In this document: piece by piece, positions 59,208 through 64,000 of the stretch
Layout: each line of letters starts with the position of its first letter
How positions within the stretch are numbered: position 1 is the stretch's first letter
NCBI GenBank assembly: GCA_003184365.1
Contig: NKYR01000006.1
Span: forward strand, 124,001 to 188,000
Length of the DNA: 64,000 nt
Source: Evernia prunastri
Taxonomy: Eukaryota > Ascomycota > Lecanoromycetes > Lecanorales > Parmeliaceae
Direction of reading: 5' to 3'
The notes under the pieces: generated by a model
Seen by the model: the letters and a program-made list of their open reading frames with translations, nothing else
Database searches by the model: none
What the model was told of the DNA's origin: nothing
Translations under genes and position numbers: made by a program

Positions 59208-60397
59208 ATGGCGGGCAGCAGCTCAGATCAGGATGCTCGTAATTATATGCTAGGTACCAGTTACCAAGCGACTGCGAGGTGAAGTTCCGTCCTGCCTTGG
59301 GGCCATGAGCTGAACTCTAACGCTGACACGCAGGCTGAACCTGCAACACTTCTTTTGGAAGGATCAAATTGGGTACAACCTGCATCCGAGTATTCCAACC
59401 TCGAATGCGGGATTGAAGGTCGCCGATGTCGGCACTGGCACAGGGTTTGTCCCACCTGCCTGGTGGTTCCACACCATACAGAGAAAACATAACAAGGATG
59501 ACGGTTTGATCTGAGTACCAGAATATGGCTACTTGAGATGGCTCGTACTCTACCACCGTCTGCCCAACTAGACGGCTTCGACAACAACCTCTCCCAATCT
59601 CCACCCAAGGAATGGCTACCGCACAACGTCAACATGTATCATTTCGATGCTTTTGGCGACCTTCCCAATGAACTCGTTGGGAAATACGACATCGTCCACG
59701 TCCGCCTTTTCCTCTTGATTGTCCGCAACAACGACCCGATGCCGCTCTTGAAGAAGTTCGTTCAGATGCTCAGTGCGTATATCCTAGCTACCCTTCGATT
59801 GATGATTGCAAACATTGCAAGAATCTTTCGCTGACAGACAGCGGCGTTGACAGAGCCTGGAGGCTACATCCAATGGGGCGAATACGATCTAGCGTCAAGA
59901 TAATATGTCTTCTGGTGTGGATAATGGCACGTTCATGTCACGAACATGCGCCTGCTTACAGAACACCGGCAGCATCCTCCACGCCCAACCCTCCAACCCC
60001 TCCGCAAACCTCACCGCCGCACTCGAAGGGCCTACCGGGCAAAAAGATACCAGAATGCACCCACAGTAAGACCACCATTTGACCATCGCTGCAACAATTG
60101 GCAGTGCAAAGATTGAACATCTCTAGATGGGTTGCCGTTCTGCCAAAGACGTTCCGCGAAGGCGGACTGATCGACGTCCTCGAACACCGCAAAGCGACGG
60201 AGCTCACGCATCTACTGCTGCACAACGACGTCGTCCTGTTGGCGCTCGAGGAGATGAGCTATCGAGCTCTGGATCCTCTCGGGGACGGCAGGGGACAGGC
60301 GCTTCGGGACAGTCTCATCAGGGCGGATTCCGAGTGTCGGAAAGGTGTTGCGGTTAATCAGGATAGAGTCACGGTCGTGGGAAGAAGACCGTTATAG
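59208..60397 (+). pseudogene. LaeA-like SAM methyltransferase with an apparent frameshift
   Basis: Seen: exons 59208-59278, 59334-59444, 59522-59772 and 59842 onward, then about 59895-60065 and 60127-60397. Motif I (VADVGTGTGIWLLEMA) is formed across an intron, and later come FDAFGDLPNELVGKYDIVHVR, EPGGYIQWGEYDL and, in the last exon, WVAVLPKTFREGG. Known: this UMTA/LaeA-like family of class I methyltransferases is common near secondary-metabolite genes in fungi. Odd: after GEYDLASR the frame stops at TAA 59901-59903, and no usable donor lies before it. The expected continuation is open in the +1 frame from about 59895 and splices correctly into the last exon. So one base seems gained or lost. 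It may be dead, or the sequence may contain an error. Confidence 0.65.
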
Positions 60398-61174
60398 GGT
60401 CCTTGGTAGGAAGCTGAGAGATGCAGGCTGTTACGCTGATCTGGTCGCGGGTGACTCAATTACTCTCGGTCCCTGGACCCTTTGTCTCTATCTGCGCACA
60501 CTTGTATCGACCGTAACTACCCGGCTCCCTCTGTCTAAAACCACCATCTCTCTTCGTTTCAAAGGAAGATTGTTTAGGAAAGGCCCAAAACATTCATGAC
60601 ACTTTTCGGGCAATGGTCCTTTCCAAATGCTAACAAAAGCTCTCTTTCCTTTCACTATACGGACACGGTTGGGGACATCGACCTCTACCTTATCGATTCT
60701 GTTCAACTCTTTGATAGGGAAAATGGGTATTCTTTGCGAAAGATCCATGAAAAATGTCAGCTTCTTGGGGCAACGAGCCTAAACATGAACCGGCAGTTCT
60801 GCTCTCTGTTGTATCCATGATCTGTGGTAACCTTTCTTACCTTGCACCGAGAGAGGATTGAGTACCACGGTTCACTGCTACAAGATGTTCCCTTAGCTTT
60901 GTTTTTCGCCTCCAAGGCTGCTTGTACTTATAGCTAAACGTCCCTTCCACTGGCATAAGCGGATCTTATGTATTGTGAAGCAGGTAAAGCAACTGCGTGG
61001 AGACACTGGGATGGGAGTGGTATATACACGCTCGATTTAACGGTTAGCCAGTTGACATGATCTTGCAATTGACAGAGCCACTTCTCTTGATCTGACTGTA
61101 TTCAAAATTGCCACCAAATTCACGGAAGTGCCTTTTGTATGTACATCATATCCATATGCTAAAGCATCAAAAAT
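60398..61174. other. Intergenic between methyltransferase and thiolase
   Basis: 777 bp. Overlapping short frames occur on both strands (60488-60748 minus, 60596-60820 plus) with no family signal. Convergent 3' flanks. Confidence 0.4.
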
Positions 61175-62599
61175 TTACAGCTGCTCATTCACGAATAGAC
61201 CTGCCATCCCCTGACCCGTCCCAATGCACATGCTCGTCAACAAGATTTTCTTCTTCTGTCTCCGGCACTCACTCAGCCCAGTACATATTTGCCGTGCGCC
61301 TGTAGCTCCTAGCGGGTGACCTAAGGCAATAGCTCCCCCTCTGACATTCATTTTCGATGGGTCGATGCCCAGCACGTTTGTGCAGTAGACAGCCATCGAA
61401 GCGAAAGCCTCGTTGAGTTCGATGATATCGATATCGTTCTGGAGGTTGAGACTGAATTTGCCGAGAAGCTTGGGGATGGCGAGGGAAGGGCCAATGCCCA
61501 TTATCCGAGGAGCGACCCCGGCAACCGTGGCACCGCAGAATTTGCCGAGGATTGGTTGATTCATCTTTTGGGCGGTGGAGCGTTTCATTAGGAGGATGGC
61601 GGCCGCTGAGCCTGGAATCAGCAGCCACCCTTGAGATAGATGGTTTGTTGTTAAGGGTACTTACCGCCGTCGGTCACTTGACTAGAATTACCCCCCGTGC
61701 TCTTGTCGCCGTACGCCGGGAAAGCAGGGCGGATTTTGCTGAGCGACTCGAAGGTGGTGCCGTAACGTGGCCCCTCATCCTTTGTCAACGTGACCTGTTT
61801 CTCTTCGCCGGTCTTGGGATCTTTGATGGTAACGGTGAATGGTACAATTTCGTCGTCGAACCAGCCAGCCTTCTGCGCCCGCTCCGCACGTTGATATGAT
61901 TCCGCTGCGAACTTGTCTTGGGCTTCCCTTGAAATATCAAAGTCCTTGCCCACATTCTCTGATGTCTGTCCCATAGGTTGCATACAATCCTTGGCGTCTT
62001 GGTTCTGCAGAAGTGCGTCGTGGAAGGGTTTCTCGAGACGGTCGCCGCCTTCGGACATGGATTCTGCGCCAATGGCAACACCGCATTCGATGCTACCGCT
62101 ACTAATCTGGTTGGCGATATCTTGCACCGCTTTAAGACCGGAAGAGCAGAAGCGGTTAACCGAGGATGCGGCGCTGGTGGTGGGGAAGCCGGCAGCAAGG
62201 GAGGCAGCACGGACGATGTAGGCGGCTTTACCATTGGAAACCTTTTTGCTGTCATTAAAAGCCATGGAGTGTGTCTTGGTCAGTACCCACATTCCCGAGG
62301 CAAATGTCCTCTACCATCTGCGGGTCGATATTTGACTTGTCGATGACCTTCTTGAGCAGCTGGTAAACGATGAAGTCGAGCGAAGTATCTTTCATGCCGC
62401 CTTTGAAGCCTTTGGTCAGGGGCGTTCGTATGGCGAGAGTGATGACTACATCGTCGGCGTTCTTCTGGGTTCTGTTGACATTTGGTGGTCAGCACATGCA
62501 ACCGGGCTCAGGGCGGGGAAAAGCGGCGTACATTGCGGACAGTCCGCTCTTGCTGGGGGTGAGGTGGCTGAGGATGGAGTTGAGTCTTTCGGTTGCCAT
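61175..62599 (-). CDS. POT1: Peroxisomal 3-ketoacyl-CoA thiolase with PTS2 signal
   Basis: Seen: four exons, 62599-62532, 62472-62291, 62241-61675 and 61611-61175, total 417 residues. The N-terminus is MATERLNSILSHL, and RLNSILSHL fits the PTS2 pattern R-L-x5-H-L. Active-site Cys is in VNRFCSSGLKAV (about residue 116), with NEAFAS, GGAIALGHPLGATGAR (His) and the second Cys in CIGTGQG. Known: the enzyme makes the last cut of fatty-acid beta-oxidation, releasing acetyl-CoA, inside peroxisomes, imported by Pex7. All catalytic residues are intact. The PTS2 lies wholly in the 68-nt first exon. The promoter is shared with the broken F-box gene on the other strand. Confidence 0.95.
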
Positions 62600-62954
62600 G
62601 ATTTATAGATGTGATAAGAGAGGAGCAATTGAGAGAGAGATAGAATGATTGTAGAAGAAAGGAAGAATCTGAGCAAGAAGGATGTGGGGAAGAGCGTGAA
62701 CAGACCCGTGAAGACAATGAATGAGCCGAGGTTGGGACTACGGCGATATCTGCGTACCAAAACGCATGTTTAATGCATTGATTCGCCTATTAGCGTATCG
62801 GAAGGCGCACCCGGCTCGCCCGCGCGCGATATCCCGTTGATTCGGGGTAGCTTACAATCACCTACCTTGTTACGAGTAGGTATCCTTTGTCCTCCAGGCC
62901 CGGCGCGCCCTTGATCAACATCTAGAGTAACCCTGTCTTATCAGATCCTCGGCC
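62600..62954. promoter_or_regulatory. Divergent region between thiolase and F-box pseudogene
   Basis: 355 bp. A GC-rich patch with CGCGCGCG-like words is at about 62818-62830. No clear regulatory motif was recognised. Confidence 0.4.
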
Positions 62955-63584
62955 ATGAGTTCAGCAGATCATGTCTTCGCCATACCTGAATTGTTGGAGA
63001 TGATCCTAGTGCGCTTGCCAGAACTTGATCTGCTTCTAAGCCAACGTGTCAATAAGACATAGCAAAGACTCACGAAGACTTCTCCGCATCTACAACGGTA
63101 TTTCTTCTACATAGCCGACGTATGCGACCATGCTCCGAAAGCCGATACCATTTGCAACCCGCTATTAACCAGCCGCTCCGAGAAAGCCGCCTTGAGTATC
63201 CCAAAAACGGGAGCTGGCAGAAACGATTATACAAAAGCTTCTTGGCACGACATGTTCTTTATGCAACCTGCCGTGAGCAAAGTTCGTGTCATATTTCCCA
63301 GAAGCTACTTTGAACCTGTGCAGCAAAGTGGATGGGTGGTCAACCCGAGCGGCGTTACGATGGGAGATATTCGGAGTGCGGATTGGGTTGACGAAACCGT
63401 GGCGGCTCGATGTGTGGGAGGTAACAGTATTGAGGTTCGACTCTATGTCAACAATCAATGGAAGGTGAGTAGGAGTAGACAATCCCACCTTCGATATCAT
63501 CAAATTCACCACACAGCAGAATGGGACTTTGATGCACTTTTCATGTGCCACGTCTATGAGATTCATCTGATTAGGCCGGTCTGA
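62955..63584 (+). pseudogene. F-box gene broken by a single in-frame TAG
   Basis: Seen: from the ATG at 62955 the frame reads an F-box (FAIPELLEMILVRLPELDLLLSQRVNKT), meets TAG at 63060-63062, and then continues in the same frame for another 174 codons to a stop at 63582-63584. In F-boxes this position is normally Trp (as in CKTW), so TGG to TAG, one G-to-A change, explains the break. The part after the stop has QRLTKTSPHLQRYFF, which completes the F-box, and a C-terminal domain with WVVNPSGVTMGDIR. Known: F-box proteins are ubiquitin-ligase adaptors and turn over quickly in fungi. No splice pair removing only the TAG was found. Readthrough or a sequence error are the alternatives. Confidence 0.7.
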
Positions 63585-64000
63585 GCGGAGCGGAGGGGTT
63601 GACTGTGGAGCTTTCTGCTATCGATTAAGACGTGCTGCATCTGAGGGTCTAAGACAAGACCTCTTCCGTCGTCCTAGTACTCTATACAGCTTGCCCCATC
63701 AAGTTGTGCCATGACTGCTCCGAGCCTATCACAAGATCAATTGGTATCTTTTCCAACGTGTCTCTTTGCAGTGTCACTTTCGAAAACGGAGACGCGGCCA
63801 ATTTACATGTGTTGAGCTTGATTCACAACCCGAAAAATTGATGAGTCAATGAAGCTCTTCCCATGTCTTTACCTCTCAGTTCCATATGAGCTAGGTAGCC
63901 GACGACATCGCCAAAGCATTTCAGCGGTCCTTGCTCGAATTAAGTTTGGATTTGATTTACTTTTGATGTGGACGTGGTCAAAGCTATTTCGAAAAAAGGG
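63585..64000. other. Right end of the window, nothing recognised
   Basis: 416 bp after the F-box pseudogene, with no supported frame, repeat or RNA gene. Confidence 0.4.

Noticed and set aside
63425..63445. tRNA B-box-like GGTTCGACTC
   Set aside because: No matching A box at the right distance and no cloverleaf; it lies in the F-box pseudogene frame.

Overview
The window is nuclear DNA of a filamentous ascomycete (Pezizomycotina). The genes have many short introns, mostly about 45-75 nt with GTRNGY donors and YAG acceptors. The gene set fits: nitrate and nitrite reductase, a chitin synthase, a CBM18-AA7 oxidase, a LaeA-like methyltransferase, F-box/Cys-rich proteins, and orthologues of SEC62, VPS52, RRN7 and TOS4. 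Genus and class cannot be fixed by reading alone. All exon borders were read by eye from donor/acceptor sites, branch-point-like sequences and frame continuity, without transcript data.

Layout. 0-2.7 kb: Yip1-family membrane protein and a TBC Rab-GAP. 2.8-3.45 kb: a TA-flanked MITE-like element, with a second copy at 54.3-55.0 kb. 4.3-8.7 kb: a large DDB1/MMS1-type protein. 9-10 kb: ubiquitin-L40 fusion. 10.3-11.8 kb: alpha/beta hydrolase. 12.4-14.4 kb: RRN7. 14.8-15.5 kb: eIF5A. 16.1-17.3 kb: SDR. 18.5-19.7 kb: F-box/Cys-rich protein. 21.6-22.9 kb: SEC62. 23.2-25.4 kb: VPS52. 27.7-30.7 kb: PH-domain protein. 31.3-32.4 kb: Ser/Pro-rich coiled-coil protein. 33.4-35.0 kb: TOS4-like FHA protein. 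35.9-44.1 kb: divergent nitrite reductase / nitrate reductase pair around a 1.9 kb shared promoter rich in GATAA sites. 44.8-47.3 kb: Hsp110. 47.9-50.8 kb: chitin synthase. 50.8-55.3 kb: gene-poor stretch with two inverted-repeat elements. 55.3-64 kb: accessory-looking end with a secreted AA7 oxidase, an orphan acidic-repeat protein, a frameshifted methyltransferase, an intact peroxisomal thiolase and an F-box gene broken by one in-frame TAG.

Functionally most of the window is housekeeping (secretory pathway, Pol I transcription, translation, proteostasis). The one clear metabolic cluster is nitrate assimilation: nitrate to nitrite by NiaD and nitrite to ammonium by NiiA, from one bidirectional promoter and with no nitrate transporter beside them. 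I found no plainly new multi-gene system. The most unusual signals are the 556 bp element with 71 nt inverted ends and its own ORF, the MITE pair, the 7-nt microexon that completes a split start codon in the ubiquitin-L40 gene, a GC-AG intron and a 44-nt intron in RRN7, a 36-codon alternative splice segment in Hsp110, and two one-step gene breaks near the right end.
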